Source: DATNPH01 sp036703315
GTDB taxonomy: Bacteria > Cyanobacteriota > Cyanobacteriia > Cyanobacteriales > Coleofasciculaceae
Assembly: GCA_036703315.1 (NCBI GenBank)
Contig: DATNPH010000151.1
Location: 27,738-91,737 of the forward strand
Length of the DNA stretch: 64,000 nt
Direction of reading: 5' to 3'
Below are positions 50,833 through 59,110 of this stretch, piece by piece. Each line of letters starts with the position of its first letter. Position 1 is the stretch's first letter. The position numbers and the translations under genes were made by a program. Below the pieces are notes generated by a model. The model was not told the origin of the DNA and did no database searches. It saw only the letters and a program-made list of their open reading frames with translations.

Positions 50833-52590
50833 ATGACTAAGTTTATCTTCATAACCGGCGGCGTGGTCTCCAGTATCGGCAAGGGAATTGTTGCCGCCAG
50901 CTTGGGGCGTCTACTAAAGTCACGCGACTACTCTGTCTCAATTCTCAAGCTAGACCCATATATTAACGTTGATCCGGGAACAATGAGTCCTTTCCAACAT
51001 GGGGAGGTGTTTGTGACAGAAGACGGTGCTGAGACGGATTTAGATTTGGGGCACTATGAGCGCTTTACTGATACATCGATGTCTCGCCTCAACAGCGTCA
51101 CGACTGGCTCAATTTATCAGGCGGTGATTAATAAGGAGCGTCGTGGAGATTATATGGGGGGTACAGTGCAGGTGATTCCCCATATCACCAATGAAATTAA
51201 AGAGCGGATCCGCCGGGTTGCCAAAAATACAAATCCGGATGTAGTGATTACGGAAATTGGCGGTACGGTGGGCGATATTGAGTCTTTGCCCTTCTTAGAA
51301 GCGATTCGTCAGTTCCGTAAGGATGTCGGGCGGAATAATGTGCTGTATACTCATGTGACGCTGTTGCCTTGGATTCCTGCGTCTGGCGAAATGAAAACTA
51401 AGCCAACTCAGCACTCAGTGAAGGAACTGCGCTCAATTGGGATTCAACCGGATATTTTAGTTTGTCGATGCGATCGCCCCTTGCAACTTGGGTTAAAAGA
51501 GAAACTCGCGGAATTCTGCGATGTTCCAGTGGAGTCGGTGATTACGTCTCCGGATGCCAATAGTATCTACGAAGTGCCGCTAATTCTGGAGCGAGAAGGA
51601 CTGGCACAACAAGTACTGGATTTATTGCAACTACCGCAACGCCAACCTGATTTAAGGCAATGGCAGACTCTGGTTGAGCGCTTGTATCGCCCAACTCGCA
51701 AGCTTGAAATTGCACTTGTTGGTAAATATATACGGTTAAGCGACGCCTATCTTTCAGTTGTGGAAGCCCTGCGCCATGCCGCAACGGCAATGGAGTGTGA
51801 ACTCAATGTGCGCTGGGTTAGTTCTGAGGAGCTTGAATCTTACGATGCCGAACACTACCTTACTGGTGTTGACGGCATTGTTGTACCTGGTGGCTTCGGT
51901 ATCCGGGGTGTCGAAGGTAAGATTTCTACAATTAAATATGCCCGTGAACAAAAAATTCCTTTCCTAGGCTTGTGTCTAGGGATGCAGTGTTCTGTGATTG
52001 AATGGGCGCAGCATGTTGCCAAGCTTGAGGATGCTAATAGTGCCGAGTTTGCTCCCAATGCAGCCAATTTGGTGATTAATCTGTTGCCAGAGCAACAGGA
52101 TGTTGTGGATTTAGGCGGCACAATGCGGTTAGGTCTGTATCCTTGCCGTATAGCACCAAATACGCTGGCATCTTCGCTGTATCAGGAGGAGGTAATTTAC
52201 GAACGTCATCGGCACCGATACGAGTTTAATAATGCCTATCGCAATCTGTTTTTAGATACTGGCTATGTGATTAGTGGAACATCTCCTGATGGTCGCTTGG
52301 TGGAAATGATTGAACTACCCACTCACCCTTTCTTCATTGCAACCCAGTTTCATCCAGAATTTCGCTCTCGACCTAGTACTCCCCACCCCTTGTTTAAAGG
52401 GTTTATGCAAGCGGCTATCCAGCAAGCCTATGGTGAAGAAGCGATCGCGTTTGGGGAGCAGGATACTCTTAACACACAGCCACTTCCCATTAGCGATCAC
52501 GTTACCACAGCAGCTCCTACCGAGCCCATGAGCATATCTCCTGCCAGTTCTGCCTCGACAACACAGCCATCCCCAGTGGAAGTACCCTAA
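50833..52590 (+). CDS. pyrG: CTP synthase
   Basis: 585 residues; makes CTP from UTP, ATP and glutamine. The synthase domain starts TKFIFITGGVVSSIGKGIVA, with the P-loop-like GGVVSSIGKG and ISVLKLDPYINVDPGTMSP-type region just after. The glutaminase domain from about 295 carries GIVVPGGFGIRG, the nucleophile Cys in FLGLCLGMQ, and the His/Glu pair in FHPEF. About 40 residues beyond the usual end are Thr/Pro/Ser-rich (TTAAPTEP, SASTTQPSP), an extension seen in some cyanobacterial homologues. ATG start. Confidence 0.97.
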   Translation: MTKFIFITGGVVSSIGKGIVAASLGRLLKSRDYSVSILKLDPYINVDPGTMSPFQHGEVFVTEDGAETDLDLGHYERFTDTSMSRLNSVTTGSIYQAVINKERRGDYMGGTVQVIPHITNEIKERIRRVAKNTNPDVVITEIGGTVGDIESLPFLEAIRQFRKDVGRNNVLYTHVTLLPWIPASGEMKTKPTQHSVKELRSIGIQPDILVCRCDRPLQLGLKEKLAEFCDVPVESVITSPDANSIYEVPLILEREGLAQQVLDLLQLPQRQPDLRQWQTLVERLYRPTRKLEIALVGKYIRLSDAYLSVVEALRHAATAMECELNVRWVSSEELESYDAEHYLTGVDGIVVPGGFGIRGVEGKISTIKYAREQKIPFLGLCLGMQCSVIEWAQHVAKLEDANSAEFAPNAANLVINLLPEQQDVVDLGGTMRLGLYPCRIAPNTLASSLYQEEVIYERHRHRYEFNNAYRNLFLDTGYVISGTSPDGRLVEMIELPTHPFFIATQFHPEFRSRPSTPHPLFKGFMQAAIQQAYGEEAIAFGEQDTLNTQPLPISDHVTTAAPTEPMSISPASSASTTQPSPVEVP

Positions 52591-52665
52591 GCCATGTTAG
52601 ATCTCACCGTTAGGCACCAAAAATGTTTGTAGTGCCAAAACTCGCCTTTTAAGTGAGGAGGTTTT

Positions 52666-53085
52666 GTGGCGTATTGGATAAAAGTTAATTACGATCGCAA
52701 TGAATATGTAGTTGATCTTGACCGTCTCAGTGCCTTTGCCTGTGCCCCGACTGGCAAGATAACGTTCTGGTTGCCTAACAGTGCGTTCCCAATTATTCTC
52801 AATCAGCAGAGTAACCCAGACGGTTATCAACAAGTGATGGACTACGTCCAAAACGTAGCGGTTCAATCACTCTCAGGGTCTTGGATTCAAGTTCATTACG
52901 AGCGCACTGATTATGTCATAGACCTCAACCGCATCAGTAGTTTTTGTTACTCTTCCAGCGGCAGGCTAACCTTTTGGTTACCTGACAGCTCTATCCCCAT
53001 TATCATTAATGAGCAAAACGACCCGGAAATTTATCAAAAACTTTTAGACTTCATCCAACGGAAAACGGGATACCTACTACCTTGA
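52666..53085 (+). CDS. Hypothetical protein made of two tandem 65-residue repeats
   Basis: 139 residues from a GTG at 52666 with GGAGG four to five bases upstream. The two halves align well: WIKVNYDRNEYVVDLDRLSAF with WIQVHYERTDYVIDLNRISSF, GKITFWLPNSAFPIILNQQ with GRLTFWLPDSSIPIIINEQ, and NPDGYQQVMDYVQ with DPEIYQKLLDFIQ. Each half looks like a small beta-rich domain with a closing helix. I recognise no named family and no catalytic motif. It lies 75 bp after pyrG on the same strand and may be read through from it. Confidence 0.8.
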   Translation: MAYWIKVNYDRNEYVVDLDRLSAFACAPTGKITFWLPNSAFPIILNQQSNPDGYQQVMDYVQNVAVQSLSGSWIQVHYERTDYVIDLNRISSFCYSSSGRLTFWLPDSSIPIIINEQNDPEIYQKLLDFIQRKTGYLLP

Positions 53086-53130
53086 CTATTGGTGTCATTT
53101 TTAAGACCAATTAGTGTTACAAGCATCTTT

Positions 53131-53162
53131 TCTCCCCTTTGTAAGGGGGACTAGGGGGATCT
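53131..53162. repeat. Dispersed CCCCTT/AAGGGG hairpin
   Basis: CCCCTT (53134-53139) and AAGGGG (53143-53148) form a short hairpin followed by GACTAGGGGGATC, the same repeat type as at 45746-45890. It lies between two convergent genes. Confidence 0.5.
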
Positions 53163-53339
53163 TCACAGAAATTGCAGCATTAACTGAACCGTATTAGACT
53201 AAAATCCAAGTTCAGTTAACGTTTAAGCTAACGTGCCTTCAAGTTGCATTTCTCAAGGAAGTCACAATAAAGCTTACAGTAGCTAACAGCTAGAGCTTTT
53301 ATAACTTTCTTGGGTTGTTCTTACTTCATCCTCCACACC

Positions 53340-54254
53340 TCAGGCTTTTTCCGCCTTTTGCCAAGCCAATTTTGCCGCCCCCACCATTCCTGCCTGATTT
53401 CCTAACTCAGCTGTAAGTAGTTGTAAACCAGCACGGGAACTAGGAAGCACCCGACGCTCAATTTCTGCTAAGGCAGCAGGGAAAAAAAATTCGGCACTCG
53501 CACTGACACCCCCGCCAATAATAATGGCTTCTGGCGTCAGGACGTAGATAAGACTAGCTAGCCCTATGCCTAAGTCACGTCCGTAGTTTTCCCAGAATTC
53601 AAGAGCGAATTTGTTACCCTCTCTCGCCATAACGCCTAACTCAGCTGGTTCTTTACTAGTGCGGCGTCGAATGGCTTGGACTGAGACATATTGCTCCAGA
53701 GAACCTTGATTGCCGCTATTACACATTGGGCCATCCGGGTTCAATGTGATTAACCCCAACTCCCCGGCAGCCCCCTGATGACCGGTGAAGAGGTTGCCAT
53801 CTAAAATGATTGCACCCCCGACACCAGTACCTAAAGTTAATAAAATTAGAGTTCCAAAGTGACGACCAGCGCCTAACCACGCTTCTCCCAAACCGGCACA
53901 GTTGGCATCATTGGCAAGAATAACGGGGCAACCTATCTTGGTTTCTAATAAATCAGCTAGGGGGACATCATGCCAGCCTGCTAGATTAATCGCAACTCTC
54001 GCAATTCGACCAGTTGCGTCACTCGGTCCAGGAGTGCCAACACCAATTGCCTTGACCTGATGACTAACATTGGAGTGGGTGTTAGCGGAGCATAACAAAG
54101 TTATCGCCTCCACCATTGCCTCCACAACAGCACTAGGTGTTGCTGGTTGGGGTGTTGCCACACTCAAAGACTGTAAACAAGTTCCATCCTCGCGAAATCG
54201 CCCTAGCTTGATTGCAGTTCCCCCTAAATCAATCCCGATTACTTCAGGCTCCAT
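53340..54254 (-). CDS. ROK-family sugar kinase, glucokinase-like
   Basis: About 304 residues from the ATG at 54254 (MEPEVIGIDLGGTAIKLG); a GTG six codons earlier is possible. The ATP phosphate-binding GIDLGGT motif, GVGTPGPSD, NDANCAGLGEAWLGAG with the catalytic Asp, and LTLGTGVGGAIILDG are ROK features. The ROK zinc motif CxCGxxGCxE is degenerate: MCNSGNQGSLEQ keeps one Cys, so zinc binding by this loop is doubtful. Phosphorylation of glucose or a related hexose is the likely activity; specificity cannot be read. No sugar-regulon neighbours. Confidence 0.88.
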   Translation of the reverse strand: MEPEVIGIDLGGTAIKLGRFREDGTCLQSLSVATPQPATPSAVVEAMVEAITLLCSANTHSNVSHQVKAIGVGTPGPSDATGRIARVAINLAGWHDVPLADLLETKIGCPVILANDANCAGLGEAWLGAGRHFGTLILLTLGTGVGGAIILDGNLFTGHQGAAGELGLITLNPDGPMCNSGNQGSLEQYVSVQAIRRRTSKEPAELGVMAREGNKFALEFWENYGRDLGIGLASLIYVLTPEAIIIGGGVSASAEFFFPAALAEIERRVLPSSRAGLQLLTAELGNQAGMVGAAKLAWQKAEKA

Positions 54255-54343
54255 CACATCTGCAAATCCCACTTTCTCGCCAAATTGCTACAGCATCTTA
54301 GCGCTTTTGCCGCTTACCCTGTGTATATCATTGTTTATGAGCG

Positions 54344-55213
54344 CTATCGGGGATTAATTAGTTCGCTCAATCCCTCTCCCAACAGAGACAGCCCTACTAC
54401 CATCAACGTCATCGCTAAACCAGGGAAAAGAGCTGTCCACCAAATCCCTGTGGGTAGAGCATCGAGTGCTAGGCGTAAGTCATGACCCCACTCGGGTGTC
54501 TGTTCTGGTAGTCCCAGTCCCAAGAATCCCAAGCCGCCTAAGATTAGAATCGCGTCAGCGGTGTTGAGGGTAAACAAGACTGGTACGCTCTGAATAACGT
54601 TGAGAAACAGGTAGCGAGACAAAACTCTTTGTGTGGAAGCGCCCATCGCTTGAGCCGCTTCGATGAATAGTTCGTTTTTGACGCTAGTGGTGTGGTTGCG
54701 GACAACTCGATAATACTGGGGGATATAGGAAATACTAATAGCGATCGCGGCATTCAGAACGCCTCGCCCTACCACAAACGCTAGTGTCACCGACAGCAAT
54801 AGTCCTGGTAGCGTGTAAATTGTATCCATCAAAAATAGCAGCACCCGATCTAGTCTGCCACCCAGATAACCACTAACCAAGCCTAAGGGAACGCCGATAA
54901 ACAGGCTCAGTATTGTAGCTAGAATCACCACTTGCAAAGCCGCTTGAGAGCCAAACATAGTTCGAGAGAAGACATCATAACCTTGGCGACTGGTACCGAA
55001 CCAATACTTCCCTCCAGGTGGTTCATCCAGCGGATTAATCAGTGAGGCCGTTGGGTCTTGCAGCCATCCCCAAGCCTGAAACGCCGGAGCCAGAATGGCT
55101 AGCAAGATGAAAAAAATGGTAATAACTACTCCCACTCCCATCAAATACATTGAGAGTGTTGGACGTTCAGAAAAACGCAAAAACTGGGGTAAGCGGAGTT
55201 TGGTTGGGGTCAT
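54344..55213 (-). CDS. ABC transporter permease, DppC/OppC type
   Basis: About 289 residues from the ATG at 55213. An N-terminal helix (MGVGVVITIFFILLAILAP) is followed by FGTSRQGYDVFSRTMFGSQAAL, typical of the second permease of dipeptide/oligopeptide importers. There are five further helices, with the EAA loop EAAQAMGASTQRVLSRYLFLN that docks the ATPase. The C-terminal WWTALFPGLAMTLMVVGLSLLGEGL is also characteristic. Its partner permease, ATPases and binding protein are not in the window, so it is an orphan subunit that must assemble with products from elsewhere. It may be co-transcribed with the ROK gene (89-bp gap). Confidence 0.9.
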   Translation of the reverse strand: MTPTKLRLPQFLRFSERPTLSMYLMGVGVVITIFFILLAILAPAFQAWGWLQDPTASLINPLDEPPGGKYWFGTSRQGYDVFSRTMFGSQAALQVVILATILSLFIGVPLGLVSGYLGGRLDRVLLFLMDTIYTLPGLLLSVTLAFVVGRGVLNAAIAISISYIPQYYRVVRNHTTSVKNELFIEAAQAMGASTQRVLSRYLFLNVIQSVPVLFTLNTADAILILGGLGFLGLGLPEQTPEWGHDLRLALDALPTGIWWTALFPGLAMTLMVVGLSLLGEGLSELINPR

Positions 55214-55249
55214 CGTACAACCGTTGTGCAAAAGCTATGTCTGAGTATC

Positions 55250-56386
55250 TTAGAATTGCTTGATTTTGTCGATCTTCTCCTGAGCCACTGTCAAATTTGC
55301 ATCAAAAGATAGCGCAAGTTCAAACGCGGCTAAGGCTTCCTGTCGTCGTTGTATATCAATGTATACGCACCCCAAATCATACGCTGGATAGGTAGTCATA
55401 TAACTTAGTTCAAAAGGTTCACCTTTGTAATAGCTACCTACTTGACCCAAATGAATACAATTTTCAAAATAGGCTACTGCCCCTAAAGGAAAGCCTAAAG
55501 CCCTGATCATCGCTCCAGTCAGATAGTTCAAGGGTGGGAAATTAGGACACCATTCAAGTCCCCGTTGACAGAGTAGTCTTGCCGTTTCATAATCCTCCTG
55601 CTGGAGAAATTGCGCGCCCAGAGTAAAAATCAAGGAGGGAACAAAGCTAAAATCGTCAGGTGCAGTTCCATCCATCAAATTTGGAAGTAGCCTCTCAAAA
55701 GCTTCGGCATAGCAGTTTCGGGCTTTCTCTGACTGCTGTGTATCGGTATACATTCCAGCGAGGCAGTACAGCAGCATGAGGCTCAGCCCTTCTTCCTGTC
55801 TGATGCCCTCTAAAATCGGTATATTACGGTTAATATTTTTTTGTTGAACCTGTTCCTTGCTGTAGCCGTAGTGTAAAATCCTGAGACTCTCTAGTTGTGC
55901 AACTAACTGGTTGCTAATCGCTTTGCCCTGATAAGTTAGTTGTTCATGGAAACGATTGACATATCTCAGTTGCGGAAGATTACGGAATAATCTGATAGTA
56001 TGTAAAGGAGACATTTCTTGTTGATCATTAGCTTCAGTTCGGATTAAAGAAAGCATCAAAAACTCTGGATTTGCAAGTATTTCTTCTAAAAAGTTTTCTG
56101 AGGTAACGACTAGCTCTTCATCCGCATCTAGAACTAAAATCCAGTCACCTGATACTAAAGAAAGACCATAATTACGAGCTGATGCAAAATCATTAATCCA
56201 GGTAAAAGTCTCTACGTTTGCCCCATATTCAGCAGCAATTTCTGGCGTTCCGTCGTCAGAACCCGTATCAACAACAATCATTTCATCGACATAAGGTTTA
56301 ACACTGGATAAGCATCGGGGCAAGTTCTGTCTTTCATTCTTGACAATCATGCACAGAGATAAAACTGGCTTAGTTGGAGACTTCAT
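55250..56386 (-). CDS. Family-2 glycosyltransferase with C-terminal TPR region
   Basis: About 378 residues from the ATG at 56386 (MKSPTKPVLSLCMIVKNERQ). GT-A fold at about 10-210: LCMIVKNE, VDTGSDDGTPEIA, NDFASARNYGL and the metal-binding LDADEEL. This is the SunS/WaaE-like group often called TPR-containing glycosyltransferase. The C-terminal half has TPR-like helices (ARNCYAEAFERLLPNL, ALAAFELALSFDANL). It probably transfers a sugar from a nucleotide donor; acceptor unknown. The start lies 22 bp after the methyltransferase stop, so the two form an operon. Confidence 0.88.
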   Translation of the reverse strand: MKSPTKPVLSLCMIVKNERQNLPRCLSSVKPYVDEMIVVDTGSDDGTPEIAAEYGANVETFTWINDFASARNYGLSLVSGDWILVLDADEELVVTSENFLEEILANPEFLMLSLIRTEANDQQEMSPLHTIRLFRNLPQLRYVNRFHEQLTYQGKAISNQLVAQLESLRILHYGYSKEQVQQKNINRNIPILEGIRQEEGLSLMLLYCLAGMYTDTQQSEKARNCYAEAFERLLPNLMDGTAPDDFSFVPSLIFTLGAQFLQQEDYETARLLCQRGLEWCPNFPPLNYLTGAMIRALGFPLGAVAYFENCIHLGQVGSYYKGEPFELSYMTTYPAYDLGCVYIDIQRRQEALAAFELALSFDANLTVAQEKIDKIKQF

Positions 56387-56408
56387 ATCTCGATCGCACA
56401 ACTGGGTA

Positions 56409-57005
56409 TTAGGCTGGAGTGTAAAGGGCTGCCAAGATCGTAGGGAGAGTAACTACTTGACCAGGAGAAACAACAAACTCCTCTACAAATGTTTCCATAA
56501 ACACATAGCCGTAAGGGGATAGAAGAGTTTCTAGAGTTTCAGGAGTATATTTACGAACGTGTTCCGGTTCTTCATCTGCTCCTAAGCAATTGTTGGGTAC
56601 GGCAAAATAGGCTCGTCCACCAGGACGGAGTACCCGAACTGCCTCTCTCACACAGGCGTGATCATCATCAATGTGCTCTAAAATCTCTGTTGCCACTACT
56701 ACATCGAAGCTATGCTCTGGAAGTGCAATATTAGGCAGAGTAGCGACAACACCTTTTATTTCTTTGGGAAGTTGGGCGATCGCTACTTCTGAAATATCTA
56801 GTCCTGTTACTGTATTACCGAATGCCAAAAGCTGACGAGCTAGGATACCTGCACCACAGCCAAGTTCCAGCACTTGATTGAAATGCCCAACTGCCCAACA
56901 AATTCTGCCGAAACATCCTGGATATCGACGCCAAGTTACAGTACCTTCTTGCTCCCAAATTTGATTCCAATAATTCGGTTGAAGATTGATATTGCTTGCT
57001 GTCAT
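56409..57005 (-). CDS. Class I SAM-dependent methyltransferase
   Basis: About 198 residues from the ATG at 57005; a start six codons earlier is possible. VLELGCGAGILARQL is the SAM-binding glycine motif, followed by VTGLDISEVAIAQLP, the acidic loop FDVVVATEILEHIDDD, and RVLRPGGRAYFAVPNN. This is a Methyltransf_11/25-type fold of the kind often found in polysaccharide and glycan clusters. It is first in a two-gene unit with the family-2 glycosyltransferase, which suggests a joint role in modifying a glycan. Confidence 0.88.
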   Translation of the reverse strand: MTASNINLQPNYWNQIWEQEGTVTWRRYPGCFGRICWAVGHFNQVLELGCGAGILARQLLAFGNTVTGLDISEVAIAQLPKEIKGVVATLPNIALPEHSFDVVVATEILEHIDDDHACVREAVRVLRPGGRAYFAVPNNCLGADEEPEHVRKYTPETLETLLSPYGYVFMETFVEEFVVSPGQVVTLPTILAALYTPA

Positions 57006-57156
57006 ATTGTCCAGAACCCCCAAACCTCAAAGCTCATACCTCATATTAGATAATTAATGGTCGCTATTGAGGCGATCGCTCTCCCAGAAAGCTGGCACAA
57101 CCAGTAGCCAACGGTAACGCTAAAAGCGTGATAAAGCAAGTCTTGAAGATTAAAAT

Positions 57157-57198
57157 AGCTGGATTCAGCTCAGGAAAAGCCTTGAGTTGAATCCAGCT
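57157..57198 (-). terminator. Terminator after NTRC
   Basis: AGCTGGATTCAGCTCAGG (57157-57174) pairs with the segment ending TGAATCCAGCT (57180-57198), giving an 11-bp perfect outer stem and an imperfect inner stem. On the minus strand it lies 33 nt after the NTRC stop and is followed by ATTTTAAT. Confidence 0.7.
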
Positions 57199-57230
57199 GA
57201 ACTGAGCAAAGATTATCTACTCAACCAACA

Positions 57231-58631
57231 TTACTTAGCGGCTGAAACACCTGCTGGTAAATAGGTTTCAATCACCTTGCGAAACTCACTCTTCTGCTTA
57301 ACGCCTTGAAATTGCTCCACTAATTCCTTGTCCTTGAAGAACTGCACTGTGGGTGTTCCTACAATTTGGGCATTCTCAGCAATGTCTGGATCTTTCGTAA
57401 TGTCAATTTCGACAAAGTGAATTTTGCCATCAAACTCATCCGCCACCTTGTTGAGAATTGGCTTCAGGGTGTGGCAAGGACCGCAGGTAGGAGAAACATA
57501 CTTCACCATGATCAGGCGATCGCTCTCATGAAAGAGCTTCCGCAGCGCATATCCCCCTTCATGCTTCGTGTGGTTGATATTAAACACCTCTTCCGGTGTC
57601 GCTGTTGTCTTCTCTTGAGTCAGCTCAGCTTCCGGTGGGGTTTCCGACGAGTGGGTCTTTTGGTGATATTCCTGAATCAGCCCATGAACTGAAAGCCAGC
57701 GTTCTGCTAACATTGCTGCCATACAGCCAGTACCAGCAGCGGTAATCGCCTGACGAAATTCATGGTCTTGGACATCACCAGCCGCATAGACGCCTTCTAC
57801 GCTCGTCTCCACTGACCCTGGCTTCGTCACAATGTAACCCACCTCATCCAGTTCTAGCTGCCCCTTAAACAAAGAGGTATTTGGCTTGTGACCGATCGCG
57901 TAAAATAACCCCTTAACATGCAACTTTCTCTCTTCACCCGTCCGAGTATCGCGGACGTTCACGCCTGTCATTCGACCATCTTCACCAAAGACATCCAAAG
58001 GCTCAGTATGCCACTCAACAGTAATTCTGGGGTTATTTAGAACTCGGTCTTGCATAGCTTTACTTGCCCGCATCTTGTCGCTACGCACTAGCAGATGAAC
58101 ATGATCACCATACTTTGTCAAGTAGACGGCTTCCTCAGCCGCAGAGTCACCGCCTCCGACTACAGCCAGTTCTACACCATGGAAAATTGGGGTTGCACCA
58201 TCACAGATGGCACAGGCAGAAATCCCACGACTCCAGAACTCAGTTTCGCTAGGTAGTCCCAACCGCTTCGCCGTAGCACCAGTCGCAATCACAAGGCTGT
58301 GGGTTCTGAATTCGCGTTCCTCAGAACGGACAACAAAAGGACGCTGGCTCAAATCAACGAAGGTGACATCCTCAGTGTACAACTCTGCTCCCCAACGCTC
58401 TGCCTGCGCTTTCATGCGATCCATCAGTTGCGGTCCCGTAATTCCTTCTGGAAAGCCTGGAAAGTTCTCTACTTCAGTGGTCGTCATTAACTGACCGCCA
58501 GGTAATCCCCCAGCTTGAAAGCCTTCAAACACCACAGGCTTCAGATTTGCCCGTGCTGCATAAATGGCAGCGGTATATCCAGCAGGCCCAGAGCCGATAA
58601 TTACTAGATTTTCTACGGTTGGATTGGACAT
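57231..58631 (-). CDS. NADPH-thioredoxin reductase fused to thioredoxin (NTRC)
   Basis: 466 residues. The reductase part (about 1-320) has FAD motif IIGSGPAGYTAAIYAARA, redox CAICDG (Cys140, Cys143), NADPH motif VVGGGDSAAEEAVYL and the closing YAAGDVQDHEFRQAITAAGTG. After a linker rich in Thr and Glu (325-355), a thioredoxin domain (about 358-466) carries SPTCGPCHTLKP with active Cys383 and Cys386. The fusion is the NTRC of cyanobacteria and chloroplasts, which reduces 2-Cys peroxiredoxins and tunes carbon metabolism with NADPH as electron source. ATG start. It stands alone with a terminator downstream. Confidence 0.96.
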   Translation of the reverse strand: MSNPTVENLVIIGSGPAGYTAAIYAARANLKPVVFEGFQAGGLPGGQLMTTTEVENFPGFPEGITGPQLMDRMKAQAERWGAELYTEDVTFVDLSQRPFVVRSEEREFRTHSLVIATGATAKRLGLPSETEFWSRGISACAICDGATPIFHGVELAVVGGGDSAAEEAVYLTKYGDHVHLLVRSDKMRASKAMQDRVLNNPRITVEWHTEPLDVFGEDGRMTGVNVRDTRTGEERKLHVKGLFYAIGHKPNTSLFKGQLELDEVGYIVTKPGSVETSVEGVYAAGDVQDHEFRQAITAAGTGCMAAMLAERWLSVHGLIQEYHQKTHSSETPPEAELTQEKTTATPEEVFNINHTKHEGGYALRKLFHESDRLIMVKYVSPTCGPCHTLKPILNKVADEFDGKIHFVEIDITKDPDIAENAQIVGTPTVQFFKDKELVEQFQGVKQKSEFRKVIETYLPAGVSAAK

Positions 58632-59110
58632 AAATTAAATAAACTCATAACGACTACGCTTAATATAGTATAACGGTTTTTCAGCACAGAAGAGAGCTTA
58701 ACTCTCACTAATGTAGTCTGGCGGCAAATCCATCTCGGCAATACTGCTACCTCTTAATTGACTTACAAATCACAGATAGAGCCAGAGTAACTTTTACTTG
58801 GGAGCATCCCAATGTTGTAAGTTGAGCATTGCAGGGCTGCAAAGGCAAGAGCGCCCCTAAAGTAGATAAATTTGCAAACACGAGACGCCTCTTTTACTCA
58901 TTAGTTTACTTTTAATTGGAAAATGGGAATACTTGTAGCTAGGTACTCTTACGGTTCATTTTTAACTAAACGTGAGTTCGACGATAAAATCCTACAAAGG
59001 AATAAGTGCAGGTCTCAAGCTCCAAGCCATCACGATCAATCAATGTTTTCAGTATTCAGTCGAACTCACGTTAATGAAGATTGAGAAACTTTTTATAGGA
59101 GATAACACTC
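58632..59110. other. Divergent spacer between NTRC and the pilus/glycan cluster
   Basis: 479 bp without a gene. It contains the separated inverted repeat 58970-58983/59060-59073 just upstream of the methyltransferase gene. AT-rich sequence at 58640-58680 probably includes the NTRC promoter. Confidence 0.45.
58970..59073. repeat. Separated 14-bp inverted repeat upstream of methyltransferase
   Basis: AACGTGAGTTCGAC (58970-58983) and GTCGAACTCACGTT (59060-59073) are perfect complements 76 nt apart, ending 37 bp before the start codon. They could bracket a folded 5' leader or be paired protein sites. Confidence 0.6.
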
